Of a DNA stretch of 64,000 bases, positions 24,757 to 34,328 are shown piece by piece. This DNA comes from Alteromonas oceanisediminis (GTDB taxonomy: Bacteria > Pseudomonadota > Gammaproteobacteria > Enterobacterales > Alteromonadaceae): NCBI RefSeq assembly GCF_018474025.1, contig NZ_JAHCTA010000004.1, positions 186,001-250,000 on the forward strand. Direction: 5' to 3'. The notes beneath the pieces are model-generated. The model ran no database searches. It was not told the origin of the DNA and saw nothing but the letters and a program-made list of their open reading frames with translations. Position 1 is the first letter of the stretch. Every line of letters begins with the position of its first letter. A program made the position numbers and the translations under genes.

Positions 24757-27540
24757 TTAAAACGTGTAGTTAAAGCCTAACAAGAAGTTACGCCCAAACG
24801 TTTGATACTTCAACACTTCGCGTGAATCAGCATTGGTCTGCACGGTTTCTTCGTCAGTCAGGTTTTGACCTTGTAAAGTGATCCGCAAACCATCGAGCAT
24901 TTCAATATTGGACTCACTAAAGTCATAAGCGATTTGCGCATCCCACAACTCAGACCCTTGGTCGATTGTTTCAACCAGTGACAAACTTAGGCCACGAGTC
25001 TCGGTGACGAAGTCAGAACGTTTGCGACCTGAAACACGGAACTCGAACCCGGCTTTCTCATAGTACGCCGTTAGCTGGTAACCTTCATCAGATAAGCCTG
25101 GCACACCAGCCCCATCCGACAATTGACCATTCATGAAGGTAGCGCTGGCAAACATACCGAATCCATCAAGACTTTCATGGAAAATATCGAATGGAACACT
25201 TGCCTGTAATTCCCAACCTTGCACAAAACCGGTCAACCCATCTTGTTTAGCGCTAACTAAGCCTTGGAATGTCGCTGGTGTCTGGCCCTCAGAGCCTTGG
25301 TGAAAACTTGGGATATACACGTCAGAAAAGTCGGCCAAACGGCTGGAGTCTCTGTGCCAGTTACGTAAATCTTTGAAGAAGAACGCGACGGCAAAGAATC
25401 CACTGTCGGCGTAATAGTTCTCATACGACAAATCAAATTGGTTAGCCGCTAGAGGACGAAGCTGTGGGTTACCAGCGCTACCACTCCACGGGCCATTTTC
25501 GGGGTTGGGGTTAGTAATTTGGTTGTCATTAAACGCAAATGATACCTGTGCGTTCGGGCGCATATCATCCATGCGAGGGCGACTTTCCGTGCGTGAAAGA
25601 GCCGTACGAATAAACTGGTTTTCAGCGATTTCCAAGCTCAGGTTCAAGCTAGGTAACACGGAAGTATACTCTGCCCCACCCGTGACAGGAGCCACATTGG
25701 CAAAACCATCAGCATCAGTCGTGACATTAAAACCTGAACCGCTTTGATCGACATCAATGACCTGTACACCAAAATTACCGCGTAAATAAGTATCGCCAAA
25801 ATCAGCTTCGATATCGAATTTGGTATACAACGTAAGCAATTCTTCGTTGATGGTATAGGTATCACCGAAGCGGTCATTTTGTACCAGAGCCGCATCATTT
25901 TCGATGTAGTAGCCTGAGTTGTATAAACCTAGACTATCGTACGCGAGCACACCGTTAATGCCGATAAAGCTCAGATCTGCAACACCGAGTACATTCGGGA
26001 TAGGCGCATCACCAGGGAAATCTGGGGCGGTTAAATAAGCGCCTGTATTAATTTTGGTTTTAGAACGGTCTGAATAGGCAATACCCGCTTCCACTCCACT
26101 GATAATGCCGTAGTCAACAAAACCATCAACCGTGAAACGTGCGCTATCCAGCGATTCATCAAAATCAGGTTGGTTGACGAAGCCGTCTTGTGATGTGCTA
26201 CCAAAAATGGGGTTACCCCACGCTTGTGGACCAGCAAGACGGATTAAATCAGGATTGGTGTAATCCAATGTCTCGATGCTAGGGTGATCGCTATACAATG
26301 CGCCCTGCGGCGTCATGACCCATGAGCGTGCAATGGCAGCACGTCCGTCGATGCCTGCACGACCAACACCCGAGTAACTTTCAATATTGGTAATCGTTTT
26401 CTCAACATCACCGGTAGAAATATCCAGCTCAGCCGTCCACTCGTCGTTGATAAGGTATTCGACGTTTAAGCCGAAGGTGGTGAGTTCCGCTTCTTTGCTT
26501 TCAGCATCGTTACGAATAACTGAAATGAAATCGCTAAAGGTTCCCGCAGTGACAAGGCCGTTTTGAACTTCATTGATAGTGTAGCTCTGCGTACCCCATT
26601 CAGCACCACCTTCTTCAATACCACGGAACACTTTATCTTCGTTGAAGTCAATGTACAAAGCGTCAAGCTTTACTGTTAATTCATCGCTCGGTGCCCATTC
26701 AATAACACTCGCAATTGAATCACGCTCCATCACGGCAGAACGTACGAAGGAATCATGCCCACCCAGCACGCGAGTACCGGCTGGTACAGTCACACCTGGT
26801 GCTGCCTTTTCTGGGTTAGCATCAGCGTAACCCCAACCACGGAATTGCTCTTCCTGGCTTGGAGATTCCATCGAAGCTATGGTAAGCGCAACACCAATAG
26901 TGTCGTCAGCAAACGAATCAACAAAGTTTAGAGAAAAGCGATGACCCTGATCGTCAAAATCCGGGTTAGCTGAATCCATGCCGTTTTGCTCGAACGAGCC
27001 ATTGAACGTAATCGTGCGCTCTTTGCCCAGCGGATTGATCGTTTGTAGGTCAACAGTACCACCAATGCCTTGCGACATCAGGCTGGCATCAGGCGTCTTG
27101 TAAACGAGCACATTGGCGACGATTTCAGAAGGATACAGGTCGTATTCAACCCCACGGTTATCGCCCATACCGAGCAATTCGCGGCCATTCAATGAAGTGC
27201 CTACGTAGTTTTCGTTAAAACCACGTACTGACAGGCCGCTGCTACGACCATCACGGCGCTCTCCCGCAAGACCTGGAAGACGTGCCAATGACTCGGCAAT
27301 ACTGGTGTCTGGCAGTTTACCAATATCTTCAGCGGATAACGCCTCAACGATTGAGGTGTTGTCCATCTTGATGGCTTGCGCTCGTTGCAAGCTACCGCGG
27401 ATACCAGAGACTTGAATGACTTCATAGTCTTGTTTCTCAGCTTCTGGCTGTTCTTGTTGTGCAATGGCTTGGCCGGAGCCAAACGCAAAACCGCTGGATA
27501 TCAACGCGATTTTGATTAGATTAGGTTTGAAGTGTGTCAT
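24757..27540 (-). CDS. TonB-dependent outer-membrane receptor, probable maltodextrin transporter (2)
   Basis: This receptor of about 927 residues starts with a signal peptide (NLIKIALISSGFAFGSGQAIAQ). A plug domain follows with VIQVSGIRGSLQRAQAIK, ALSAEDIGKLPDTSIAESL, ARLPGLAGERRDGRSSGLSV and VDLQTINPL. The barrel ends NFLLGFNYTF, a typical aromatic C-terminus recognised by the BAM complex. The start at ATG 27540 is chosen because it begins just before the signal peptide; an upstream in-frame codon at 27564 is possible. It is the first gene of a unit with two halogenase-like genes behind it, and it has the operator palindrome about 107 bases upstream. Alpha-glucan uptake is inferred from the surrounding amylases. 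Confidence 0.9.
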   Translation of the reverse strand: MTHFKPNLIKIALISSGFAFGSGQAIAQQEQPEAEKQDYEVIQVSGIRGSLQRAQAIKMDNTSIVEALSAEDIGKLPDTSIAESLARLPGLAGERRDGRSSGLSVRGFNENYVGTSLNGRELLGMGDNRGVEYDLYPSEIVANVLVYKTPDASLMSQGIGGTVDLQTINPLGKERTITFNGSFEQNGMDSANPDFDDQGHRFSLNFVDSFADDTIGVALTIASMESPSQEEQFRGWGYADANPEKAAPGVTVPAGTRVLGGHDSFVRSAVMERDSIASVIEWAPSDELTVKLDALYIDFNEDKVFRGIEEGGAEWGTQSYTINEVQNGLVTAGTFSDFISVIRNDAESKEAELTTFGLNVEYLINDEWTAELDISTGDVEKTITNIESYSGVGRAGIDGRAAIARSWVMTPQGALYSDHPSIETLDYTNPDLIRLAGPQAWGNPIFGSTSQDGFVNQPDFDESLDSARFTVDGFVDYGIISGVEAGIAYSDRSKTKINTGAYLTAPDFPGDAPIPNVLGVADLSFIGINGVLAYDSLGLYNSGYYIENDAALVQNDRFGDTYTINEELLTLYTKFDIEADFGDTYLRGNFGVQVIDVDQSGSGFNVTTDADGFANVAPVTGGAEYTSVLPSLNLSLEIAENQFIRTALSRTESRPRMDDMRPNAQVSFAFNDNQITNPNPENGPWSGSAGNPQLRPLAANQFDLSYENYYADSGFFAVAFFFKDLRNWHRDSSRLADFSDVYIPSFHQGSEGQTPATFQGLVSAKQDGLTGFVQGWELQASVPFDIFHESLDGFGMFASATFMNGQLSDGAGVPGLSDEGYQLTAYYEKAGFEFRVSGRKRSDFVTETRGLSLSLVETIDQGSELWDAQIAYDFSESNIEMLDGLRITLQGQNLTDEETVQTNADSREVLKYQTFGRNFLLGFNYTF

Positions 27541-27647
27541 AGGTGTCCCGTTCCTGTTAAGCAATAAGGGGGGAGTTCACAACGCGCGATCTTCCCCTTT
27601 GTAAGCGAAACGGATGGTATGGCCTATTAGGAATGTCTACAATGAGC

Positions 27648-27661
27648 TGCATACGTATTCA
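27648..27661. promoter_or_regulatory. Palindromic operator (LacI-type), upstream of TonB receptor 2
   Basis: TGCATACGTATTCA, the same 14 bases as at 21484-21497. It lies in the 271-base stretch between the receptor start and the end of the amylase gene at 27812. Nothing else in that stretch was recognised. Confidence 0.7.
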
Positions 27662-27811
27662 ATGAAAATACACTAACATGTCTTTTACAAACGCCCTGTA
27701 AAAAACCCTACTCTTTCTCCAACAACGTTAATAATTTCAATCGCATACCGATTTCTCTATTTACAAACTGGTCATTTCACTCCGACATGGGTAAACAAAC
27801 AAATTTACAAT

Positions 27812-29227
27812 TCATCCGCCACTTTTGACCAACACTCGATAACCCCACGCCGGTAACGTTATTTCAGATTCTGGCGCGATGTTAACCGATACGTCCGAAT
27901 CAAAGTCAACGTAGCTGCCTGGATGTAATGTGCCGTCGAAAGTGACTGTTTTTGGTGTTTCAGTAAAATTAAATAGGGCGAATACTTTGTTCTGCGCGTT
28001 TTGTCGTACAAAGCTAAAAACGCTGTCTGGCGCTGAATTGTAAACGCGCAGCATGTGCGCTCCATGCTTACCGTGCCACAACGCTGTATTGCTCTCTAGC
28101 AATCCGTTGTAACGCGTCAACACATCGCGGAATCGGTGTGGCTGCCATTCGATGGGATCACGTTCGAAAAAAGCCAAGCGCTTCGCATTGCCCGCTTCTA
28201 AGCCATTGTAAGCTAATGGCAGGCCTTCACCTACTATTGATAAAACCAGCGCCGCTTCGGTGCCCTCTCCGTAACGTTCAAACACGGTTCCGTCCCATGA
28301 ATTGATATCGTGATTGGTGATGAATGTCATGCGCAGAGCATCGTCAGGAAATGCACTTTCGTTCCACGAGTAATAAACAAAAAGCTTGTGCATATCGCCC
28401 TGATGTTGAATAACGTGATGTACTGCCTGCTCCCACGACCACGCATAAGTCATGTCAAAGGCGTTAGCGTGAAGATCGCGGCTTTCCCATTCAGCCAGCA
28501 TGAACACCGGCTTTATTTTGTTGAGGTCGGCACGCGCTGCTTCCCAAAAATCCAGTGGCACAAACCCGGCGACGTCACACCGATACCCATCGATATCAAA
28601 TTCGCGCACCCAGTATTGCAGCGCTTCGCTCATGTATTCACGCACACCCACCTGACTGTAATCTAAGTCAATAATATCAGACCAATCCCACCAAGGTGTT
28701 GGGCGAAAATCACCGTTGTGATCCTTTTCGTACCAGTGTGGGTGTGAATAACGCAAGGGGTTATCCCATGCGGTATGATTCGCCACCCAGTCCAGTATCA
28801 CTTTTAGGCCCAGCTGATGTGCGCGATTGACAAAATCCCGGAAATCTTGTTCTGTACCAAATTCGGGATTAACGCCAAAATAGTCTTTTACCGCATAGGG
28901 AGAGCCGAGTTTGCCCTTTCGCTTTTCCTCACCTATCGGATGAATGGGCATTAACCAAATCACATCAAACCCCATCGCTTTTATGTCATGGAGTTTTTCA
29001 GAGGCCGCGTTAAAGGTGCCTTGCGGCGTAAATTGACGCGTATTGAGTTGATAGATACTGGCATTTTTCGTCCAGTCAGCATGTTCAAATTGTACATAGG
29101 GTTGTGGTGTGAAATCCGACTTTCGGTCTGCCGCAGTATCACTCGATGCTGTGCGTTGAGCGCAACCGGCGATCAGTACAAGGGTCAAACAAACAACAAC
29201 AGTGAACATTTTTATTGGGTAAGGCAT
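27812..29227 (-). CDS. Lipoprotein GH13 alpha-amylase family enzyme (2)
   Basis: This 471-residue GH13 enzyme has a lipoprotein signal (lipobox LIAGC at about residue 22), so it is probably periplasmic and membrane-anchored. Conserved regions are ILDWVANHT (region I), DGYRCDVAGF with the nucleophile Asp (about 217), FMLAEWE with the Glu (about 245) and FITNHDINSWDG (about 305). It is compact, with a barrel and a short C-terminal beta domain only, as in maltodextrin-degrading amylases. The start at 29227 or at Met 7 cannot be decided. It is single, with its own 215-base upstream region shared divergently with the cupin_8 gene. No copy of the 14-base operator is seen there. Confidence 0.9.
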   Translation of the reverse strand: MPYPIKMFTVVVCLTLVLIAGCAQRTASSDTAADRKSDFTPQPYVQFEHADWTKNASIYQLNTRQFTPQGTFNAASEKLHDIKAMGFDVIWLMPIHPIGEEKRKGKLGSPYAVKDYFGVNPEFGTEQDFRDFVNRAHQLGLKVILDWVANHTAWDNPLRYSHPHWYEKDHNGDFRPTPWWDWSDIIDLDYSQVGVREYMSEALQYWVREFDIDGYRCDVAGFVPLDFWEAARADLNKIKPVFMLAEWESRDLHANAFDMTYAWSWEQAVHHVIQHQGDMHKLFVYYSWNESAFPDDALRMTFITNHDINSWDGTVFERYGEGTEAALVLSIVGEGLPLAYNGLEAGNAKRLAFFERDPIEWQPHRFRDVLTRYNGLLESNTALWHGKHGAHMLRVYNSAPDSVFSFVRQNAQNKVFALFNFTETPKTVTFDGTLHPGSYVDFDSDVSVNIAPESEITLPAWGYRVLVKSGG

Positions 29228-29487
29228 TATTTTGCTCTCATAGGCAGCGAGAATTCTGTAGCACGTCTTCTGCGACTAAACGTAGTGCTCATGGTTAAAA
29301 TAAACGGTAATATTACGCCACACGCCAATACGCTATCGCTTGTGTAAACTCTCAACATAATCGTTTAAGCTCAGTAATGCATACTACGCAGGTATTAGAC
29401 TACTTTGCAATAGCATGAGTAACAGGTCTGCGCTCATGAGGTGTGATATTCTATACGGCATTTTTATTGTCAATGATGAGTCGCGTC

Positions 29488-30504
29488 ATGCAATCAAGTA
29501 AAACACAGGCCGATTTGCCGCTATCAGCACTGCCCAGACCTCAAGAACTGTCTGAATTTGCGGCACAAGGCTTTATCGATGCAGCCGTTGAGCGGCATCA
29601 GCCAATCGTGCTAAGAAATTTTGCTGCGCATTGGCCTATTGTCATGCAAAGCAAACACTCGTTGTCTTCCGTTGCGCAACAGATTGCGGCGGAAAATACT
29701 GGCCGCCCCGTTAAATTAGTCACCTTGCCCCAGAGTGGCTGGATGTTTTACACCGATGACCTACGCGGTATGAATTTTTCGGTGAGCACGGCAACCTTAG
29801 CCGACGCCATGCAGAGCATGCTTCAAGCAGCAAACTCGCTACCACACTGCGTACAATGTATCGGTGTACGCGAGCACCTGCCAACATTATTGCCGTCACT
29901 TGATAATCCGCTAACACCCAACGTCGATCCGTTTATCTGGATTGGCAACGCGGTGCGAGTTGCGCCCCATTTTGATGAAGCAAATAACATAGCAGTGGTG
30001 GCCGCTGGCAAGAGACGGTTCACGTTGTTTCCACCGGAGCAAGTTAGCAACCTTTACATCGGCCCGTTAGATTACACTCCCGCCGGTCAACCAATCAGCC
30101 TGGTTGATATCCACGCCCCCGATTTGAATCGTTTTCCACGTTATCAATCTGCGTACGATGCGGCGCTATCGGTCGAGCTTGATGCCGGTGATGCTATTTT
30201 TATTCCGACGCCTTGGTGGCATGCGGTTGAATCCCTGTCTTCATTTAATGTGTTGGTGAACTATTGGTGGAGTGGCAGACACTTAAGCAGTACGTTACCT
30301 TTTCCAATGATGATGCATGCACTGCAAGCGCTAAATGCCATGCCTAACGGCGAACGCGAAGCTTGGAAATCACTGCTGCGTCACTATGTGTTAACTGAGG
30401 ATGCGGGCGCGCATTTACCGGATAGTGTGCGTGGTATTTTGGGCAAGCAATCAAAAGACAACGCCAACCTCATCGATCAATGGTTAAAGTCGCAACTACG
30501 CTAG
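29488..30504 (+). CDS. Cupin_8/JmjC-type Fe(II), 2-oxoglutarate oxygenase-like protein
   Basis: This protein of about 338 residues has the cupin_8 (JmjC-like) fold. The N-terminal VLRNFAAHWPIV segment is typical of this family. The iron ligands are seen as PHFDEANN (HxD, about residue 161) and PWWHAVESL (distal His, about 242), with AGKRRFTLFPPEQ between them. Such proteins hydroxylate protein side chains or act on small molecules. ATG 29488 is used; ATG 29473, 29476 and 29443 are in frame. Homologues are commonly found beside halogenase-like genes and TonB receptors in sugar-polymer loci. It is divergent from the amylase, and a bidirectional terminator follows. Confidence 0.82.
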   Translation: MQSSKTQADLPLSALPRPQELSEFAAQGFIDAAVERHQPIVLRNFAAHWPIVMQSKHSLSSVAQQIAAENTGRPVKLVTLPQSGWMFYTDDLRGMNFSVSTATLADAMQSMLQAANSLPHCVQCIGVREHLPTLLPSLDNPLTPNVDPFIWIGNAVRVAPHFDEANNIAVVAAGKRRFTLFPPEQVSNLYIGPLDYTPAGQPISLVDIHAPDLNRFPRYQSAYDAALSVELDAGDAIFIPTPWWHAVESLSSFNVLVNYWWSGRHLSSTLPFPMMMHALQALNAMPNGEREAWKSLLRHYVLTEDAGAHLPDSVRGILGKQSKDNANLIDQWLKSQLR

Positions 30505-30544
30505 CGCGTTAGCTCAAGGTGTTGTGGTACTTGATAGGCCAACA

Positions 30545-30571
30545 AAAAACCCAGCTGACGCTGGGTTTTTT
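30545..30571. terminator. Bidirectional terminator between cupin_8 gene and sucD
   Basis: AAAAAACCCAGC, loop TGAC, GCTGGGTTTTTT forms a stem with A and T runs on both sides, so it can stop transcription from the cupin_8 gene (plus strand) and from sucD (minus strand). Confidence 0.88.
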
Positions 30572-30591
30572 AACGGATTAATAAGGAGCTC

Positions 30592-31464
30592 TTACCAACC
30601 AGTCGCTTCGCGCAATGCAGAGCCAATGTCAGCCAATGAGCGAACAGTTTTAACGCCGGCAGCTTCTAAAGCTGCAAATTTCTCGTCAGCTGTTCCCTTA
30701 CCGCCAGCGATAATCGCACCAGCGTGCCCCATACGCTTGCCTGCAGGCGCTGTAACACCCGCAATGTAAGAGACAACCGGTTTAGTCACGTTATCTTTAA
30801 TAAACGCGGCAGCTTCTTCTTCCGCCGTTCCACCGATCTCACCAATCATCACGATTGCTTCAGTCTTAGGATCATCTTGGAAAAGCTGAAGAATATCGAT
30901 GAAGTTAGAACCTGGGATCGGATCACCACCAATGCCTACACAGGTAGACTGACCAAAACCTTCGTCCGTCGTTTGCTTAACGGCTTCATAAGTCAGCGTT
31001 CCAGAGCGGGATACGATACCCACTTTACCCGCTTTGTGAATGTGACCCGGCATAATGCCGATTTTACATTCGTCTGGCGTGATCACGCCCGGGCAGTTTG
31101 GACCAATCATGCGCACGCCTTTCTGCGTGATGTACTCTTTCACGTACAACATATCGATGGTCGGAATACCTTCTGTGATACACACAATCAATTCAATACC
31201 TGCATCGGCGGCTTCGATGATTGAATCTTTACAAAACGGTGCCGGAACGTAAATCACTGACGCTGTAGCGCCTGTCGCTTCAACGGCTTGACGCACAGTA
31301 TCAAATACCGGCAAGCCTAAATGCGTTGTGCCACCCTTTCCAGGCGTAACACCACCTACCATTTGTGTACCGTAGTCAATCGCCTGCTCAGAATGGAACG
31401 TGCCCTGACCGCCGGTAAAACCCTGGCAGATTACTTTGGTATTTTTGTCGATTAAAACGCTCAT
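30592..31464 (-). CDS. sucD: Succinyl-CoA synthetase, alpha subunit
   Basis: This 290-residue ADP-forming succinyl-CoA ligase alpha subunit converts succinyl-CoA to succinate with ATP synthesis in the TCA cycle. It begins [24 protein letters not shown], the CoA-binding Rossmann domain. It contains the phosphohistidine loop [17 protein letters not shown] (about residue 246). The start overlaps the sucC stop by four bases (ATGA), so the subunits are translationally coupled. It is the last gene of the sucABCD unit. The length equals that of E. coli SucD. Confidence 0.97.
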   Translation of the reverse strand: MSVLIDKNTKVICQGFTGGQGTFHSEQAIDYGTQMVGGVTPGKGGTTHLGLPVFDTVRQAVEATGATASVIYVPAPFCKDSIIEAADAGIELIVCITEGIPTIDMLYVKEYITQKGVRMIGPNCPGVITPDECKIGIMPGHIHKAGKVGIVSRSGTLTYEAVKQTTDEGFGQSTCVGIGGDPIPGSNFIDILQLFQDDPKTEAIVMIGEIGGTAEEEAAAFIKDNVTKPVVSYIAGVTAPAGKRMGHAGAIIAGGKGTADEKFAALEAAGVKTVRSLADIGSALREATGW

Positions 31465-32630
31465 GCTTGACCTCCTGCAGCTGCAACGACTTTTTCTGCT
31501 GCATCAGTCAGACTTGTTCCAGCAATGATATTCAACTCACATTCTTCTAGGATTTTCGCACCCTTGTCAGCATTGTTGCCTTCAAGACGAACGACCACAG
31601 GGACTTTCACGCCCACTTCCTGAACAGCGCCGATGATACCTTCAGCAATCATATCGCAACGAACGATGCCACCGAAGATGTTCACAAACACCGCTTTTAC
31701 GTTGTCGTCTGACAAGATAATTTTGAATGCTTCAGTCACACGCTCTTTCGTTGCGCCGCCGCCCACATCAAGGAAGTTAGCCGGATTACCACCGTGCAAT
31801 TTTACGATATCCATCGTTCCCATCGCCAAACCAGCACCGTTGACCATGCAGCCAATGTTGCCATCCAGCGCGACATAGTTAAGCTCCCATTTAGCAGCTT
31901 GAGCTTCACGAGCGTCTTCCTGCGAAGGATCTTGCATATCTTGCAACTTAGGCTGGCGATACAATGCATTACCGTCGATAGCGACTTTGGCATCAAGACA
32001 ATGTAAATCACCGTCTTTCTTGATAACCAATGGATTGACTTCAATCAGCGCAACGTCGAGTTCTTCGAACATTTTTGCCAAACCAAGGAAAATTTTGGTG
32101 AATTGGCGAACCTGAGTTGGATTCAAACCTAACTTAAACGCAATCTCACGCGCCTGATAAGGTTGAGCACCCACAAGCGGGTTGATTTCCGCTTTAAGGA
32201 TTTTCTCTGGCGTTTCTTCAGCCACTTTTTCGATTTCTACGCCGCCTTCCGTTGACGCCATAAATACGATACTGCGCGATGAGCGATCAATAACGGCACC
32301 TAAATATAGCTCTTGAGCAATATCAGTGCAGCTTTCAACCAAGATTTTACTAACCGGTTGACCATCTTCGTCTGTTTGATAGGTCACCAGGTTTTTACCA
32401 AGCCAATTTTGTGCGAAGGCTCTTATTTCTTCTTTGGTTTTAACCAACTTGACGCCGCCCGCTTTACCGCGACCGCCTGCGTGTACTTGACACTTAACAA
32501 CCCACTCAGACCCACCAATCTTGTCAGCCGCTTCTGCTGCAGCTTGTGGGGTCTCGGCGGCGTATCCTTCAGATACGGGTAAACCGTATTCTTTGAATAA
32601 CTGTTTACCCTGATATTCATGCAAATTCAT
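31461..32630 (-). CDS. sucC: Succinyl-CoA synthetase, beta subunit
   Basis: This 389-residue beta subunit has an N-terminal ATP-grasp domain ([36 protein letters not shown]) and a C-terminal CoA-ligase domain with [16 protein letters not shown] and [12 protein letters not shown]. It works with SucD in the cytoplasm. The length is close to that of E. coli SucC (388). It lies 142 bases downstream of sucB, a gap that contains strong hairpins. Confidence 0.97.
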   Translation of the reverse strand: MNLHEYQGKQLFKEYGLPVSEGYAAETPQAAAEAADKIGGSEWVVKCQVHAGGRGKAGGVKLVKTKEEIRAFAQNWLGKNLVTYQTDEDGQPVSKILVESCTDIAQELYLGAVIDRSSRSIVFMASTEGGVEIEKVAEETPEKILKAEINPLVGAQPYQAREIAFKLGLNPTQVRQFTKIFLGLAKMFEELDVALIEVNPLVIKKDGDLHCLDAKVAIDGNALYRQPKLQDMQDPSQEDAREAQAAKWELNYVALDGNIGCMVNGAGLAMGTMDIVKLHGGNPANFLDVGGGATKERVTEAFKIILSDDNVKAVFVNIFGGIVRCDMIAEGIIGAVQEVGVKVPVVVRLEGNNADKGAKILEECELNIIAGTSLTDAAEKVVAAAGGQA

Positions 32631-32687
32631 GGTGTTCTATCCGATGTTTATTAATAGAAAAGCCGCCATTGGCGACCTATTTTGAGC

Positions 32688-32751
32688 GCCGATATTATAG
32701 CTGAAAAATATCGGCAATGTGACAGATGATAGTAAAAACTATCATCTGTCA
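32688..32751. repeat. Two adjacent hairpins in the sucB-sucC gap
   Basis: At 32720-32751, TGACAGATGATAGT, loop AAAA, ACTATCATCTGTCA forms a perfect 14-pair stem. At 32688-32715, GCCGATATT and AATATCGGC form a second stem. On the minus strand the loop of the first reads TTTT, but no T run follows. They may set relative levels of sucAB and sucCD by RNA processing or partial termination, which is inference. Confidence 0.7.
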
Positions 32752-32772
32752 CGCACACTTGGTTCTGCGCGT

Positions 32773-34317
32773 TTATACGTCGAGCAACAAGCGTGTTGGA
32801 TCTTCAAGCATTTCTTTAACTGTGACTAAGAACCCAACAGATTCTTTGCCGTCAACAATGCGATGGTCGTAAGAAAGTGCCAAGTACATCATCGGTAAAA
32901 TTTCAACTTTACCATTGACGGCCATAGGACGATCCTGAATTTTGTGCATACCAAGAATAGCACTCTGCGGCGGATTGATGATCGGAGTCGACATGAGTGA
33001 GCCAAATACGCCACCGTTTGTGATGGTAAAATTCCCGCCTTGCAAATCAGCCATTGAGAGCTTTCCGTCACGCCCCTTGAGCGCAAGCTCCTTGATGCCT
33101 TTTTCAACACCCGCCATGCCCAACATGTCGGTATCTTTGAGAACAGGCGTCACTAAACCGCGTGGTGTCGATACGGCTATCGATATATCAAAGTAGTTGT
33201 GATAAACGATATCATCGCCATCGATGGATGCATTGACTTCAGGGAAGCGTTTCAAGGCTTCTGTCACGGCTTTTACATAAAATGACATGAAGCCTAAACG
33301 GATGCCATGGCGCTTTTCGAAACTCTCCTGATACTGCTTACGCAAGTCCATAATCGGCTTCATGTTGACTTCGTTAAAGGTAGTCAACATGGCCGTCGAG
33401 TTTTTCGCTTCTAACAAACGGTTTGCAATGGTTTTACGCAGCCTTGTCATTGGCACTCGCTTCTCACTGCGCTCGCCACTGGGTACTGAAACGGCCGGTG
33501 CGTCGGCTGACTTGCTGCTGTCTTTACTACTATTCTGAAGGTGTTTTTCCACGTCTTCTTTGGTAATACGACCACCCTTGCCGGTGCCTTTCACGCTGCT
33601 CGCATCAATCCCCTTTTCTGCCAATAATCGGCGAACGGAAGGACTTAGCGCATCGCTATCCTCAGAAGAAGACTCGCTCTTGGATGAACTGTCCGATGAG
33701 CCTGATTTTGCCTGACTTTCAGAGGCGCCCTCTTTAAATTTAGCGATGACTTCCTCAGCCGTCACCGTAGCGCCCTCGTCGGCCAAAATAGAGGACAAGA
33801 CACCATCATTCGGGGCCACAACTTCAAGCACCACTTTGTCCGTTTCGATATCCACTAAATTTTGATCGCGACTAACCGAATCACCCGGCTTCACGTGCCA
33901 TGCGGCAATCGTTGCATCTGCAACCGATTCAGGCAAAACAGGCACTTTGATCTCAACTTCTGGGCCATCAGATTGACCGGTTTTAGCGGTCACTTCTTCT
34001 TTTTCAACCGAATCAGATTCGTCATTGGAGTCACTGTCGTCATCAGACGATTTTTCGCTGTCATTTGACGAGTCCGCGCCGCCTTTCTCCATCTTGGCAA
34101 TCACTTGCTCACCCATTACGGTGGCGCCTTCTTCATCTAAAATCTCGCCGATAACACCGTCTTCGGGCGCAACAACTTCTAACACCACTTTATCGGTTTC
34201 AATATCGACCAAATTTTGGTCTCGTTTGACCTTGTCTCCAGCTTTTACGTGCCATGTTGCAATCGTCGCATCGGCAACCGATTCAGGTAACACTGGAACT
34301 TTTATTTCGATTGTCAT
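32773..34317 (-). CDS. sucB: 2-oxoglutarate dehydrogenase E2, dihydrolipoyl succinyltransferase, two lipoyl domains
   Basis: This 514-residue E2 core enzyme of the 2-oxoglutarate dehydrogenase complex transfers the succinyl group from lipoate to CoA. Two lipoyl domains (about residues 1-80 and 122-203) each contain the lipoylated Lys in [15 protein letters not shown]. They are joined by a long acidic Ser/Asp/Glu linker. The peripheral-subunit-binding domain follows ([14 protein letters not shown], about 225). The catalytic domain ends with [11 protein letters not shown] (HxxxDG, about 488). Enteric SucB has one lipoyl domain and about 405 residues, so this is a duplicated form. It starts 11 bases after sucA. 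Confidence 0.96.
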   Translation of the reverse strand: MTIEIKVPVLPESVADATIATWHVKAGDKVKRDQNLVDIETDKVVLEVVAPEDGVIGEILDEEGATVMGEQVIAKMEKGGADSSNDSEKSSDDDSDSNDESDSVEKEEVTAKTGQSDGPEVEIKVPVLPESVADATIAAWHVKPGDSVSRDQNLVDIETDKVVLEVVAPNDGVLSSILADEGATVTAEEVIAKFKEGASESQAKSGSSDSSSKSESSSEDSDALSPSVRRLLAEKGIDASSVKGTGKGGRITKEDVEKHLQNSSKDSSKSADAPAVSVPSGERSEKRVPMTRLRKTIANRLLEAKNSTAMLTTFNEVNMKPIMDLRKQYQESFEKRHGIRLGFMSFYVKAVTEALKRFPEVNASIDGDDIVYHNYFDISIAVSTPRGLVTPVLKDTDMLGMAGVEKGIKELALKGRDGKLSMADLQGGNFTITNGGVFGSLMSTPIINPPQSAILGMHKIQDRPMAVNGKVEILPMMYLALSYDHRIVDGKESVGFLVTVKEMLEDPTRLLLDV

Positions 34318-34328
34318 TTGAGGTTCCT

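Noticed and set aside
29378-29397. A fourth copy of the starch operator upstream of the second amylase (TGCATACTACGCAGGTATTA)
   Set aside because: It shares only TGCATAC with the other three sites and lacks the ATACGTAT core.
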